In this document: one piece after another, positions 43,986 through 57,600 of the stretch
How positions within the stretch are numbered: position 1 is the stretch's first letter
How the letters are laid out: each line of letters begins with the position of its first letter
Source of the DNA: Phaeosaccion multiseriatum
Taxonomy: Eukaryota > Ochrophyta, other classes
NCBI GenBank assembly: GCA_965112735.1
Contig: OZ218953.1
Coordinates: forward strand, 3,596,001-3,660,000
DNA length: 64,000 nucleotides
Direction of reading: 5' to 3'
Notes under the pieces: model-generated
Seen by the model: the letters and a program-made list of their open reading frames with translations, nothing else
What the model was told of the DNA's origin: nothing
Database searches by the model: none
Program-made: the position numbers and the translations under genes

Positions 43986-44921
43986 TCAGCAGCAGCGGCG
44001 GCGGCGGCGAAGAAAAGATGCAGCAGCAGATCCTGCTCGGACTGAAGAAGCGAGGCTTTGGGGTACGTACGCGAGAGGGGAATGCTAGTGGTGGAGAGAG
44101 CGAGGCAAGTGGAAATGTGCAGCGAGCAGGACCTTTGCTTTAGAGAAGAGAAACCGTGTACACGGCCCCCACTTTGCCTTCTTCGTCCTCCCGCGCGGCC
44201 ACGTCCTCAAATGCCCACTTGCCTCTCGGCGCTGTGCTGCCTTTGTTCGTTCACGTGACCCCCCCAACCCTCTCTCAGGAGGGCAAGTGGAACGGCTTTG
44301 GGGGCAAGCTTGAGAAGGGGGAGAGTGTTGAGCAAGCGGCGGCTCGTGAGCTGCTGGAGGAGTCCTTTCTGACAGCTACCTGCCTGGAGAAGAGGGGAGA
44401 CCTCACCTTCACTCTGGACTCGTACGCCTTTATCATGGTGAGGCCGGGGCGGGGCAAGTCCAGTGTGAGGCCTAACGGACGGGGGGGGGGGGGGGGGGGA
44501 GAAAACTTCAAAGGGGCGGGTGAGGTAGCGCGCAGGATACCGTGTGCCGTGGACAGGCGGAGGAGCGGGGAGAAGGAGGAGCGTTTGTTTGCTGGTGTCT
44601 GCTGCGTGTAAGTCCGAAGAGACAGAGGCATGATCCCACAGCAAGGGTCTTAACCCTCTCGCCTTCCCTCCCCCCCCTCCCCTCCAGCGCGTGCACGTGT
44701 TCGAGGCCGTCACGTACGAAGGGGAGCCCAAGGAGTCGGAGGAGATGCGCCCGCAGTGGTTCGACGTGGACTCCATCCCGTACAGGGACATGTGGGCAGA
44801 CGATCCCTACTGGATGCCCCTCCTGCTGCAGGGAAAGAAGTTCCAAGGAGAGTTTAACTATGGCGGCGAAAACGATGGCACCATCATACGCCACTGGCTC
44901 TGCAGCACCACCGCGGCGTAG
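43736..44921 (+). CDS. NUDT1: MTH1 (NUDT1)-type Nudix hydrolase
   Basis: MTH1 hydrolyses oxidised purine nucleoside triphosphates such as 8-oxo-dGTP, keeping them out of DNA. Three exons fit in phase: 43736-44062, 44279-44437 and 44688-44921, giving 239 residues; human MTH1 is about 156. The extra length is an N-terminal arm and a poly-Ser insert coded by (AGC)n. Family landmarks are clear: LGLKKRGFG, EGKWNGFGGKLEKGESVEQA, RELLEES, MRPQWFDVDSIPYRDMW, DDPYWMPLLLQGKKFQGEF. The Nudix box keeps GxxxxxE and RExxEE, but its usual Gly after EES is Phe. The WF.vD.IP..DMW and DD.YW segments, which form the oxidised-base pocket in MTH1, are intact, so activity is plausible. Confidence 0.88.
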
Positions 44922-45423
44922 GAGAGAACCAATCTGGAGCGGGCGGTGAGCGGCCGCTGTCGGCGATGCTCGAGCCAGTGCCGATTTGTTCAACACTTGA
45001 ATACGAACCGGCAGTTTTTCCTTTAAAAATCCTTTTTTGGAATCATCAAACTGAGTTGGTTGCAGCCCCCTGGGAAACCCAAAACTGCGGCTCTCCTTGT
45101 TTCTCCCCCTTCCACCTGGAGCCTCCTCCATAAAGCTGGGCAGAAAGAGAGAAAGAGAAGGATATCAGGGCACCACCAGCAGCGAGGGTACAGGCGGAAG
45201 AGAAGGGACAAGAGCAGTAGTAGCAGTAGCAGCAGTACTCGCAGCACTGGCAAGTAGTTAGCCGCAGCAGCCGCGTCTTTTCTGAGCACAACACAATTTC
45301 CGCACCTCTTCAAGGTCTGGGTAAATTCCGGTGGATATCGATGGACAGTGGCGCAAGCGCAATGTCTTTCTTTTAAGAGGGGTGGCGGTCGGGGCAGGAA
45401 GACGAGGACAAGGAGACGAGACC
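44922..45423. other. Intergenic region before the CCT gene
   Basis: No gene seen. A short (AGC)n-like stretch lies at 45210-45250. The CCT gene's frame is open back to 45331 without an ATG. Confidence 0.45.
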
Positions 45424-46034
45424 ATGACGGGGCCCGTAACCACCAAACGCCAGCGGCTGATGAGCATAGATTTTGGGACGGAGGAAAAGGGTTTTGACGA
45501 TCATGATGTGAGTGGGGCCATCGAGCAGCTCCTCGTCGACGACCAGTTTGTGGAGCTTCCCTCTGTGGTGGAGCGCAACGCAAAGATCCAACTCGTCCAG
45601 CAAGAGCAGCAGCAGCAGCAGCATCAAAGAACGAGGATCGAACAGCCGCAAACCAGTTTGGGGGACACAACGAAGAACAGGCAAGATGGGGAGGACCACA
45701 ATTCTGCGGCAGGAGCCGCAGAAAGGGTGTCCGTGGTGGACGTGGGAGACGGGGAGGGGGAGGGGGGCGATGATGTGTCCCCGTATGACAACTTTGTGTC
45801 GTCGTCGGGCGCGTCGAGCCCGGTAACGGGGGGGGGCGATACCTCTTCCACCTCCAGTTCCATGGATATGGACGAGAATCCGGAGTGCGGAGAAGCCGGG
45901 CTCATGGCCATCCCCATGGACTTTCGGGCGAGGGGGGACAGCGTGGATTGGGCCGGGGCCGTGCGCAACAACACGGCCGCCATGACCTTTGACTTTTTCG
46001 GGGATGAGAGCATGGACGGGGTGTCTTCTTCCCC

Positions 46035-46074
<40 letters not shown>

Positions 46075-48147
46075 GGCGCGCGGGTCAAGAGGGAGAGGGG
46101 CGAGTCTTTGGGCTTCTCCAGCGTCCTGGGCAGTGGCTCAAATGGTACGGGTGGGGCGGGCGTCGATGGTGCCCACAAGGTGTCTGTCGAGTGTGAGGAA
46201 GTCACGGGAAGACTCGTGTCGGCAGTGCAGACACGCACCCCCGCGCTTGCCGCCACCCCGGTGCTGAGGATGGGCCACGACGGGTCCGAGGGCGATGACG
46301 AGGGCGAGGACGAGGAAGAGGAGGCGAACAACGGGGACGACGACGAAGCTGATGGGGGAGGAGACACGGACGACGTGGATGAGGAGGGGGACGACAGCGA
46401 CCTCGAACCGCAGCCCCTTGTGCGCTTGGTCACAGTGGACAGCAACGGAGAGGCGTGTGGTGCCCTGCCCACGCAGAGGCCCTCGCAGCAGCGCCGCCAA
46501 CACGTCAAGCAGCCCTCGCCGGCGAGGAGAAGAGAGGGGAGGGGGGCGCGCAGTCGCGATGAAGCAACGGACTGCAGGGCCACGCCAGCACTGTCAGCAG
46601 CACCATCAGGAGGACTGTCAGTCAAAGCAGCAGCTGCAGCAGCGGCAGCAGCAGCAGGAGGAGGAGTGGAGGGACTTTCGGCGGCCTCTGCAGCTCCTAC
46701 GAGGCAGACAAGAGCTTCCTCCGCCAAGCACACCAGGGCCTCCTCCACGGAATCCGCGTCTTCTTCTTCCTCTTCTTCTTCTTCCGCGGCCGCACCAGGG
46801 GCAGTCACGGGAACGAAAAAGTCCGCCCGAGCAGCTGCCATGGCAGCAGTCAAGGCGGCGGAAGCCGAGGCGGTGGCGACGGCGACGGCGGCGGTGGCGG
46901 CTGCTGCGGCGTCGGCGATGACGACGTCAACTGGTTCTTCCTCGGCCCAGCTGCTGCCCGCGTCCGTCAGCATCCCCGCCCCTGTGCCCGAGGCGGTCGC
47001 TCCCTCTGCCCCCACTCCCACTTCTGCTGTTGCGGCTTTCGCTGCTGCGGCTCCCCTCGGCGCGGCGGAGGCAGGGGTGGAAGTCATGCCCCCCCTCTGT
47101 CCCTACTCCAATAGCTCCAGCGGCATCAGCCCCCCGGGCTTCGTCGGCGCCTACTCTCCGGCCGAGAGGGCGCGGCGTGTGGCCCGCTACCTCGACAAGC
47201 GCAGCCGAAGGGTGTGGCGCAAGAAGATCAAGTACGACTGCCGCAAGAAGCTCGCAGACTCCAGGCCACGCCTCAAGGGCCGCTTCGGTAAGTCGTGATT
47301 GTTGTTTGTGAGCAGACCCATTTGTATTTGTCGCTGTTGCGTGCCTCGGTTTTTATTCTTGTTGCTGTTGGTCTCGTCTTCTATTTTATTGATTTTTTGT
47401 TTTTGGCCTGTGTATTCCTCCCGTCTTCTCCACCCCCCCCCCGCCTCTCGAGCCGATCACTGGTCTTTATACTGGTTGCGAGTCTCGTTTTTCTTCTCCT
47501 TCTCCTTGCTGTTGGTCTCCTCTCCCTCTCCCCCTTCCGCCTCTTAATTTTAATTTGGCCTGTTGTATGCCCCTTTTCTCCCCCCGCCGCTTGTCTCGTC
47601 TCTCTCAGTCACCAAGGAGGAGCTGGAGCAATACAAGGCTGAGAACGGCGGAGTGCTGCCGGAGGAGCTCAAGCGCCAAATGGGCATCTCCACAGAACCG
47701 CTCGGGAGCGACGACAGATGCGGCGCAGACAGCCCCGCAGACGTGTCCGACTACTTTAGCCTCAGCCCAGTCACCAGCGGCAGCAGCCAGGCCTCGGGGG
47801 GCAGGAAGAGGAATCGGAGCGGGCGCCGCAGCGGGGCGTCGGCATCAAGCAGGAAGCGGAGCCGCGGCGGAGGTAAGCAGCAGCTCTCGCACGAGGACGA
47901 CGACGAGGAGGAGGAGGAAGTCGACTCCAGTGAGCAGCAGCAACAGCAGCAGATGGAGATGGAGATGGAGCAGCCTCGGCGCAAGAACCGCAGTCAGTCT
48001 CTGATGGACTGCGAGCTGCTCGTCGACATGGACGACCACATCGGAGAGCTCCGCCTGCACAACCTCATGGCGGACCACGGCTCCGGAGCCGGGCCCCTTC
48101 CCACCCCTTCCTCCTCGGCTTCCAGCGGACTCGAGCTGCTGGCCTGA
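45424..48147 (+). CDS. CCT-domain protein (CONSTANS, CO-like, TOC1 motif)
   Basis: CCT motifs occur in plant and algal transcription regulators of light and circadian responses; they carry a nuclear signal and bind NF-Y-type partners or DNA. Two exons, 45424-47287 and 47609-48147, join in phase, giving 800 residues. The CCT motif lies at about residues 577-630: ERARRVARYLDKRSRRVWRK, then KIKYDCRKKLADSRPRLKGR, then F, with the intron right after it and V next, as in the usual GRFV. Before it is a long acidic, Gln and Ala-rich region with an acidic stretch (about 280-320) typical of activation segments. After it comes a basic patch (GGRKRNRSGRRSG) and an acidic tail. There is no B-box or receiver domain, so it is closest to the CCT-only (CMF) class. 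Confidence 0.9.
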
Positions 48148-48201
48148 GGCTCACCAGTGGCATGAGACAAGAGGCCCCAGAGGGGGCGTGCGACCTTGCT
48201 G

Positions 48202-48237
<36 letters not shown>

Positions 48238-49415
48238 GTGGTGATGCTGCGCTGTGTGACGACAACAACGGTTCATCATGGCGGAGGAGAGGCGGCTGGA
48301 GAGCGGGTGAGAGGCGTCCGTGGCGTGGCGGCATTGCATGGGTCAAGGCCGCCACTTCCAACATCGACACGTGTACACTTTTAAACGGCGTTTGGTGAGG
48401 GACACTGCGTCTCGACACCAACTCCGAGAGGGGCGAGTGAGTAAACTTTATATAGGGGGGGTGGGGTGGGTAGAGAGAGGGGTGGAGAGGAGGGAGGGGA
48501 GCGGCGGCAGGGAGATGGGTTCTGCTCGGGTGACTGATTTGTATGTATAGAAGGATGGCGAGTGTCCAGGACGCCACTCTATGTACTTCATTTCATCGGC
48601 CAGCAGCGTTGCGGCAAACACACGCACATCACTACCCCCCACCGACCCTTTCTCCATTCATTCAAAGCTTATTTTTATAGAGTCCGCACCGGTTTTTAAG
48701 GGTGTAGAGACGATTTTGTCAGCGGTTAGCGGGTGGGTGGGTTGGGGGTGAGGAAAGGAGAAAGAAGAAGAAAACAAGAAAACGATTTTTAGGAGGTAAT
48801 CGTGGGGTTGGGGTAACATAGAGGCGGAGCGGCACCAGCAGGGGTGTCACTCAGGCATCAGTCGGGGTGTCAAATCACTCAGGCAGTCAGTCAGTCAGTC
48901 AGTCATTCAGTCAGCCAAACTGCACTTAAAAGGCACCATTCGGGGAGTCACACTGCTTGGGTGCATTCATTTCATACTAGAACACGATATGTAAAACTCG
49001 GTACATAAAAAAAAGAAAACAACATCAACTGTGATTTCTTACAAGAGTGCAGCGCTCCTCTCAGAAGCTTGGCGGGCGTCCGTCCAAAATCAAGAAGTAC
49101 AACCCCCCCTTTTTTAAAACGAACGGCCCGCACTATCGCCATGACCAGCAAGCTTATTGTAGCCATACTTTAGGCTATACGGTAAAAGCAAAGTTGAAGT
49201 GTTGTGACGGGAGGGGTGTTTTGGCGGGTGAGGGCTGGCGAAGCTTCACAGCACACCCAGTCACTACTCACCCCATCGTCTCCTCCCACCTCCTTCCTTT
49301 CCTCCCCTCCCTCTACTACTACCCTTAATACCTTCTAAACTCTTCACACTCCCTCAGCTTACAAAAACCGACCCCGTCGGGCTGAAGGAGCCTCTCTGCC
49401 TAACCCAACGCAACC
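48148..49415. other. Convergent intergenic region
   Basis: A (CAG)n-like stretch follows the CCT stop at about 48205-48235. A (CAGT)n run lies at 48875-48915. AT-rich patches near 48665 and 49000 may hold poly(A) signals for the two converging genes. No gene is supported. Confidence 0.4.
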
Positions 49416-52400
49416 CTAATGGCAAGGGGTCTGAAAGAAGGCCAAGTCCGTTGGTCGCAGAGCGCCGCTGTCCGGGACACTGCTCGGGCCGGACTTGTCG
49501 CTCCCGGTGGTCTCCACTGTACCAGCGGGAGACTCCGGAGGCGGCTCGCTGCCCTCCCCCCTGTCGTCGCTGCCTTGTTCGTCACCCACATCGCCCCTAA
49601 GGGTGGCAGCGGGCGGCAGAGAATGGCTGAACGGCCCCTCCTCGTCGTCTCCGGGCTGCAGGCGCTGTAGGGGAGCTACCGCCTTACCGCGGCGCCATCG
49701 ATCAATCGCGCGGGCACATTCCTTGCTGGTGCCGTCGCCGAGAGAGAACTCCTGCCGCCGCCTGTAATCCTTCGCCCACTTTTCCAGCCGTGGTACAGCC
49801 ACGACCAGGAACAAGACGGTGCCCCCCAGGAAATAGGCGAGGACTAAGAGCACCGCAAACCCGTCGTTAACGTCGTCGTCCTCTCTCTCCCCCGCAGCTC
49901 CTGCTGCTCCCTCCGCCCCCCGTCCATCCCCCAGGGCGCTCCAAGCCGCCACCCCCACCACCCCTTCGCCGCCCTCCGCCTCAGCCTCGCCCCCTTTTGT
50001 TGGGTGCTCCATGAGTACATCCAAGTCTGCCCACGTCAACTCAAGCACGCGAGACTCCTCGTCGCACGCCCCGTAGCTCACCAAGATGCGCTCGCTGCCC
50101 GCCAGGGTGAGGCCAGAGACGAACACGGGGCACTTGTCCGGGTCCGAGCTGTGGTGGTAGGGTAGGAGTTCAGTAATAATAAAGTAGAGCACAATAAGAG
50201 AGAGGAGAACAAACGCGTGATCACGGTAGGGTAGGAGTTCAGTGAGTACAGCGCAACAAGAGAGAGGAGAAGACATGTGAGGAAGAAGAAGAAGAAGAAG
50301 AAGAAGAAGAAGAAGAAGAAGAAGAAGAAGAAGAAGAAGAAGAAGAAGAAGAAGAAGAAGAAGCAAAGCGCTGTGGTCGGTCCTTCTTGAATGACAATTG
50401 CATGCCTGAACCTCAACAAGTGCATGACGTCGGGCCTGGGAGAGCTCTCTCCATCTCTCTCTACCCTCCTATCTCCAGCTACTTGGGGTCCCAACTTGGG
50501 GCCAAGTCAGCACCTGCACGCACGCGCACACGCACGCGCACACGCACGCACCTGACGACGGGCAGTGGCCTGCTAATGGCCAGCGGGTAGAAGGGCTCCT
50601 CCGCCGTGAAGGTGACAAGGTAGTTGGTGTACGTGCCATCCTTGCCGAGCGTGTGGAAGGCAGCGAGTAGATAGTCAGGCAAGAAGGCGTTGTCCACACG
50701 GAGTGCGTTGGAGCCCCCGTGCAGCTCCACCTAAGGCACAGGGGGCAAGGGCGGGGAGGAGGAGGGAGAGGAGGGGAAGAGAGGAGAGGGGCGCGGGGAG
50801 AGGCGAGGTAACCACGGGAAGGTGAGACGCGGGGAAGCGCAAGCACGAGAGAATCCGGGAGAGGGAAAGCACAAAGCGCAAGCAAGCACGAGGGAGCCTT
50901 GATTGAGGCCCCTACATCCTTCCCACCTAGAGTCTACCTACCGGTCCACCCTACATACCTGCATGGCATTGCTAAAGTACAAGACTGGGGTGGTGACGGC
51001 GGGGTACTCCTGCGCGATGGCACCGCTATCCTCATCGAGCCGCAGGGGCGTGAAGGGTGACAAGTGGCGGATCATACCTAGCCCCCTGTGTGATGGGCGG
51101 TGTGGCGGTGTGTGCGATGAGTGGGCAGGGGGGGATGCGTGGAGCGATCGGTCGAGGGGCCACACACAGAAAGGGGGGTGGGGCAGCACCCGGGCAGAGA
51201 GAGTGAGGGTGAGCGGGAGGGGATGAGAGAGACAGGGGGCGCATTCACAACTGGCGCACACGAATCACCAATGAGAGACGAGGGCCGAGTCCTATCCTCC
51301 CGTCAAGTTTCAAGCGCTCGATTTGCATCGCGTGAAGCAAGTGAGGGAGGGAGGGAGGGAGGGGGTAGGAACACACGCGCGGATCGGCCGCACTCTGCAG
51401 TCGGCAGTTCACTCACTCGACTCGACAGACTGATTTTGATTGCTTGGTGCACCGTACTTACGATGGGCTTTCGGACGCCGCCCCTCCTCCTCCTCCTCCT
51501 CCTGCTGCTGCTGCTGCTGCTGGGATCTCAAAGGCCATCCAGTTCTTCTCAAACAGCTGCACGTCCGACGGCGCCGAGGAGCCGGACCCCCCGGGATGGG
51601 AGAGCTGCGACGCCAGCACCACCTGAGGAGAAGGGAGAAGAGGGAGAGAGAGAGAGAAGAGACAGAGGCACCGGGAGGAGCGGAGAGGGAAAGAGAGAGA
51701 GAGAGAGAGAGAGAGCAAAGGTCAAAACCGTCCGTTCCACTCCAGCGCTTTGGCCCGGCGAGAGAAGAGTCGGCTTCAATTGGCTGCAGGCGCGTGAGCA
51801 TCGAAAGCGACCCCCCGACACTTCAAACGAGGCAAGAAGGAAGGAGGCAGGCCAAGGACGAAACGATACACTCTTCTCACCTCGTCCTGCTCGGTCCTTG
51901 CTCTGAGGTCGCCCTCGGTGATGAAGGGACTGCCGATGGTGACTCCTGACGTCGGACACTCGCCGCCCTCCTGCAGCAGTGGGAGTCAATCAATCAGCAC
52001 GCCACAGACACGAACATACACACACACACACAGAGCAAGGGAGATGGAATCAGAGCGAGCGGCATCAGTCGTATGCACCACCTCCCACGCCTGCCTTGTG
52101 GGTGGGTCGGTCGACCGATTGCAAAGCTCCCTTCTTCCCTGTGGCACGGCACTCCCCTTCTTCCTTGTGGCACTCTTGCAAAGCATGCCCTATCGAATCA
52201 ATCACCCAATCACATGAACTACAGCGCTGCCAACTACCGGCGCATGTGCATGTTAACATGCAGTTGAGCTCCACCCATAACTTAGCACCCCCACCCGCAT
52301 AACCGCAGCGAAATGCACCCACCCCCGCACCCACTCACCTGATTGGGCAGCGTAGAGAAGAAGGTCATTTTGAGCTCCCCGTTGTGCTCGAACAGCCTCG

Positions 52401-54570
52401 GGTCCTGCGGGCCCGTCACCACCTGCTTCGTCCATGTGTCGTTCGCCGCGTGGTACACTGGAGCCAGCACACACGGGATCCACTCCGTCTCCTCCTTCTC
52501 TGCTTGGGTCAAGGCCGAGGGCGCGAAACGCAGCACCTGCAGATGATCACCGTTGAGAGGGGCGAGGGTCTCCGGGTCGACTTGTCCGAACACAATGTCG
52601 CTGTTCCAGGTGGTGGTCACGAGGGGCGAGCCGTCCAGCGTCTCTCCCGGGGTGGAGTCAAAGTCCATCCGGTGCCTTCTCGCGGCCACGAACATGGATC
52701 CGTCCTCGAGCATGAGCAGAGAGGGGTTGATGAATGCAAACTCGTACTGCCTGGCCTCGTTGCTGCTGCTGCTGCTGCTGCTGCTGCTACCAAGGGAGAG
52801 GCCTCGGAGGGACGAGCCTCGGCTACGGGTAGAGCCGTCTGCCTCTACTGCCAGGGCTGTCGTCGTTGCTCTGGAGGAGGGGACGGGCAGCGGCTCCGAG
52901 GTGGTGAAGTTCAGGCGTGTGTCTGTCGCCCCTGTGCGGTATGCGATGAAGGCCGGCGACAGAGGGCCAGAGACGTCGAGGCCAGCGCTAGAGGCTTCAG
53001 AAGAGGCACCGTCGGAGGGGGTCTCGAGGCCCAGCGAGACTGCCCAATCCTTGTCCACAGAGGTGGGCACCATACCCCAAAGGGAAGTGAGGCAGAGGGC
53101 CGCCACAGCAAGACCCCCCAGGCGCTGCACAAAAACCTTGTCCCCCTTGTGGTTAGGAAGCACCTTCTTGGCAGCTCGGGTGGCGAGGATGGCCACCGCC
53201 AGGAGGAAGGTTAGCATGCCCAGATCTGCAGGGAGTGGGGTGGAGAAGGGAGGCAGTCAGAGACATGCTGTCAGGGGGTAGGGAAGGACTGAGTGGGCAG
53301 TGGAAAGCACGAAAGGTTAGAGCATCACAGGTCACAGGTATGGGCATCAGGAGGGTGCATCGCCCAGGGGAACACCAGCAGAGCTGCTCCTGTGCCACAC
53401 CACACCTCACACCCGAGCACAGCACACAGCATCCCCACGCCGCCTCCTCGGTAGTTGTAGTTGGGTTGCTTGGCTCGATCGATCGATACACGCACCCATG
53501 CACTCACACACACACACATACACGACTCACTCACGCACGCACGCACTCACCAGCGTAGCCACCCCACACGTTGAAGGCCACAAACTGAAACACGTACACC
53601 GCAAAGGAGTATCTGCCGGCCACTCGGAAGGGCCACAGGTTGAACAGCAAAGCTACAGGGTCCTGTCCCAGGGCCAGGCCCAGCAAGATGAGGCCCTGCA
53701 GAGGGGCGAGGGCTCCGAGGCGGCATGTGAGCTTATAGGAGGGCGGCTGCACCTGCCTAATGGTGAAGACGAGGAGGAGGCCGAAGTAACCGACGGTGGC
53801 GCCGTACTTGAAGACCATGGGAGGGGAGTCACGGAAGTTCCTGGAGGAGAGTGAGTGAGAGAGAGAGAGAGGTGGGTGAGGCAAGAGAGGAAGAAGGTAG
53901 AGATGGAAGAAGAAAGGAGTGGGTGAGGTAAGGCATCGTGCTGCACCAACACTGACCTGAACAAGTAGGCGAGGCCCACTCCGTAGGCGTAAAGGTGTGC
54001 GTAGAAGAGCGGGAAGAACTTGAGCATCACAACGAAGATGTCTTCCCAGGACTCCGTGGCGCCTGAAGGGAGGGGTGGGGTAGGGGAGGGATCGCATCAT
54101 AGGGGCGAGGGTACGGGAGAGGGAAGCAGCAGCAGCAGCAGCAGCAGCAGGAGGAGGAGACAACAGCAAAGGGGATAGGGTGGCGCGGGGCGGGAAGAGG
54201 GAAAGGTAGAGCGGCGTGAGTAAGTGAGTAGTGAGGGAGGGTGGGCGGTGGCCGCCGTCGGAGAGGACAGACGGCCGAGCCGTATGTGTGTGTGTGTGTG
54301 TGTGTGTGTGCGTGCGCGCGTGTCTGTTCCCGGGCCCCGTCCTCCCCTTCTTCTCCCCAACTCACCGAAGGAGTGGGCGCTGTACCAGTCCGCCTCTGCC
54401 TTGGGCAGCATGTAAGCGAAGATGGCAGGCAGCCACCCTACAAGCGTCAGGGAGGTCATGACCGCCACCAGCCCGCGTCGGTCCAGGGACGCGAAGAAAC
54501 GCTCCATGCGACCGTGCAAGAACCTTTGGGTGTGTGGGGGGGGGGGGGTTGGGTGGGTGTTGCGTGTTTG

Positions 54571-54616
<46 letters not shown>

Positions 54617-57600
54617 TATGTGTGTGAGTGTGTGTTGGGACTGTGATTGTGTTCTCCCTCTGATTTGTGGCGGTGATTGTGTTTGACTACTGTGGTTCTG
54701 ATTGTGACGGTGTTTGACTACTGTAGTTGTGTTTGTATTCCCCCTGTGATTCGTGATTGTGTTTGTCTATTGTGATTTGTGATTGTGTCCTCCCCGTGAT
54801 TTGTGATTGTGTTGTCCCTGTGATTTGTGATTGTGATTGTGTCCTCCCTATGATTTGTGTTTTTGTTTGTCCCTGTGCTTTTGTGATTGTGATTGTGTGC
54901 GTGTGTTCCTGGAAGTGCGTGTGTGTGCGTGTTCTTCTCTCTCTGTGTGTGTTTATGCCTCTCTCTGTGTGGTGTGTGTATGGTATGTGTGTGTGCGTGT
55001 TTGTTTGCTTCTCCCCCCCCCCTCTGCGGTCTTCTCGCCCCTCACCCCCACACACGCCGCCACCCCCACTCATCGCATTGGGGCTAAACACGACTCTGAC
55101 ACTCCACATTGCTCTGCGCCTACCCTGACTTCACGCACACACGCACACATAGAATCGCTAAGCAAGCAAAGCCATCCATTCCGCCTCCTTCCTCCCTCTT
55201 CTTACCAGAGTGGTGCGATGGCGCCGAGGAACCAGCAGTGTGACTGCAGAACGTTCTCCGTGATCTTGGGGATCCATGCTTGCGTCAGCGTCACGCTCGC
55301 TACCGTCTCGAGCCAAGTGATTTGGTGCCTCCGGTCGTCCTTCACCGCCACAAAGAAGGCCGCCACCAACCCGAGGAGGTACACGGGGTACACGCTCTTC
55401 AAGCGCGCGAAGAGGAACAAGAGCGAGGCCCGCAGCTCCTGTCCCGGCTGTTGCTTCTCCTGCTTCTCCTCCTGCTGCTGCTGCTCCTGTTGCTGCTGCT
55501 CTTGCTGCGTCCCAAGGGGGGCGGTGTGGGCAGCGAAGGCTGCGGGGGAGGACGGAGTTTGAGTTTGGGATCGAGCGGGGAGAGCCGCTGCCGCCGCGTG
55601 CTGCTCAGCGCCATCCATCGTGCGTGCCAATCGCTCCACCGTGGCGCCGCTTTGGCCTACACTGACCGCCTCCGCTCCTTGTGCCGCCGCAGCCGCAGCC
55701 GCAGCCGCCTCCCTGTCCTTGTCCTCTTCCTTGGCCTGCCTCTTGAGCGAAGAGTAGGTGAGCACGAAGCCGGAGAGCATCATGAACCAGGGCACCCAGG
55801 TGAAGCCCCAGCCGATGATGTACCAGCGGGGCGTGGCCTGCGGGGAGGTGCCGAAGTAGTGCCCGCCAACGATGTGCTGGGAGGCGAGGAAGCGAGCCCC
55901 GTCTAGAGCGCTCAAGTAGCCCCACCCACGCATGCCACCACCGCCGCCGCCACCACCGCTGCTGTTGCTGTTGCTAGGGCTGCTGCTACTGCTGCCGGCC
56001 TCACTACGCCCTCTGACGCTATTGCCGCTCTTACCCCTGACCCACGCGACGAGGTCCCTCTTCCTGTCACCGGGCGAGAAGACGGACTTCTTCGCCTTCT
56101 TGGGGCTCTGGTGCTCCGCGGTCCTTTGCCCCTGCCCCTGGTCCTGCCCCTGTTCCTGCCTCTCTGCCAGTGCCTGCCCGTGTGCCGGTGCCAGAGGAGG
56201 GGGAGGGGGGCTCTCTTCCTCCTGATGCGAAGGAGAGCCCTCGAGTTTCGGCCCCCTGCGCAGGGCCTGGGCCCTGACCCAGCGCGTTGCCTGACCCCTC
56301 GCCCGGTTTAGCTTGTCCATCCCACCAAGCCACAGGCTCTTGGCCTTGTCCCTCACACAAGCCGACATGCCCGAGATACCTTTGCTCTGCACATCAGCCT
56401 TGGCTTGGCGCAGCATGCCCATCACACCTTGCCTGTCCCTGCCGCCTTGTTGTGGTGCTTGTCGGCTGCTGCCACTGGCCTGAGACGGCCGTGCCTTGGC
56501 CAAGGTGTGCAGCACGAGGAGGAGGGAGAAGGCCGCTGACACCGCCTTGAGGGGGGTGTACTTCCACGGTGTGTATGCCTCGGGCCCACTGCTGCTGCTA
56601 CTGCCCGAGGAAGAGAGGGCCTCAAAGGCCGCATCAGCAGCCACCGTCTCAGTAGCAGAAGCAGAAGCATTTGCAGCAGCAGCGCCAGCAGCAGCAGCAG
56701 TAGCCCCTCGCAGGGAAGAAGTGGCGACATTGCTGCCACTGTCGCTGTCGCTACCGCCGTCGGAGCCACCAAGGCCAAGGGCGGACTCCTCCGCGGCTTG
56801 GCTCGAGTTGTAGACCGGAGTCATGTAGGTAGGCACGGGCTCCTCGTCCAGCACAAGCCTCGAGTAGTCCACGACCTCCGGCAGGGGGAGGGGCCGCGCC
56901 TCTGTAGGGGGAGACGGGGCTGTGGTGGGGACGGCAGCGTCCTCCTCTGCCTCTGGAGAGGAGGTGCTAAGAGTGTTGTCCTCCGAGGCCTCGGATTCCC
57001 CCGTGGCCGCCGTCGTATCCGGAGCCGGAGTAACCCCCCCGCGGCCCTCTTGGTCCTCCTGGCTCGCTTCCGTCGTCCCCTCTGTGACCTCTGGGGGCAA
57101 GGAGTCAACGTCGGTGTCTGTGTCTGCTGTGGGGACAGCGTCATCATTCGGCAGCGCGTACGTGGTGACTCGACAGCCCCTGTGATAGTGCTCCCACCAG
57201 CCCTCTCCAGGGGGATGTCGGTACGGATTACAACCCTCGGAACCCACAATCTGCGTTTGTGTGTGTGTGTGTGTGCGTGCGTGGAGGGGGACACAAGCGG
57301 TGAGAGGTGGGCATGTCCAGTCCACGTCATTACTCCGTCACAACTCCGCAGCAGCAGATGACAATAAATGAGGCGTTCGACGGAGCCTCTCGCGCAATAT
57401 TAGCTCCTCTACGTGACTCTACACACCCACCTAGCCCCGCCTGCCTTTCTCCGTCGACCTCTACCACCGCCGCGAGTCACCCCAACCGCACCCCCCCCTT
57501 CCCTCACCCTCAACCCCACGCACCTGCTCCTCGCACTCTGCTCCTTGCACTTCATCTGCCTTGCACGCCACAGAGACGATGCGCTGGAACATGAGCAGCG

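Noticed and set aside
45624-47087. A 487-residue minus-strand frame opposite the CCT gene
   Set aside because: Composition is the antisense of Gln, Ala and acidic codons. The plus strand has the CCT motif and a clean intron.
52384-53281. Plus-strand frames of 240-276 residues opposite the propeller exon
   Set aside because: The minus strand carries the conserved blocks and phase-matched splices; the plus frames have none.
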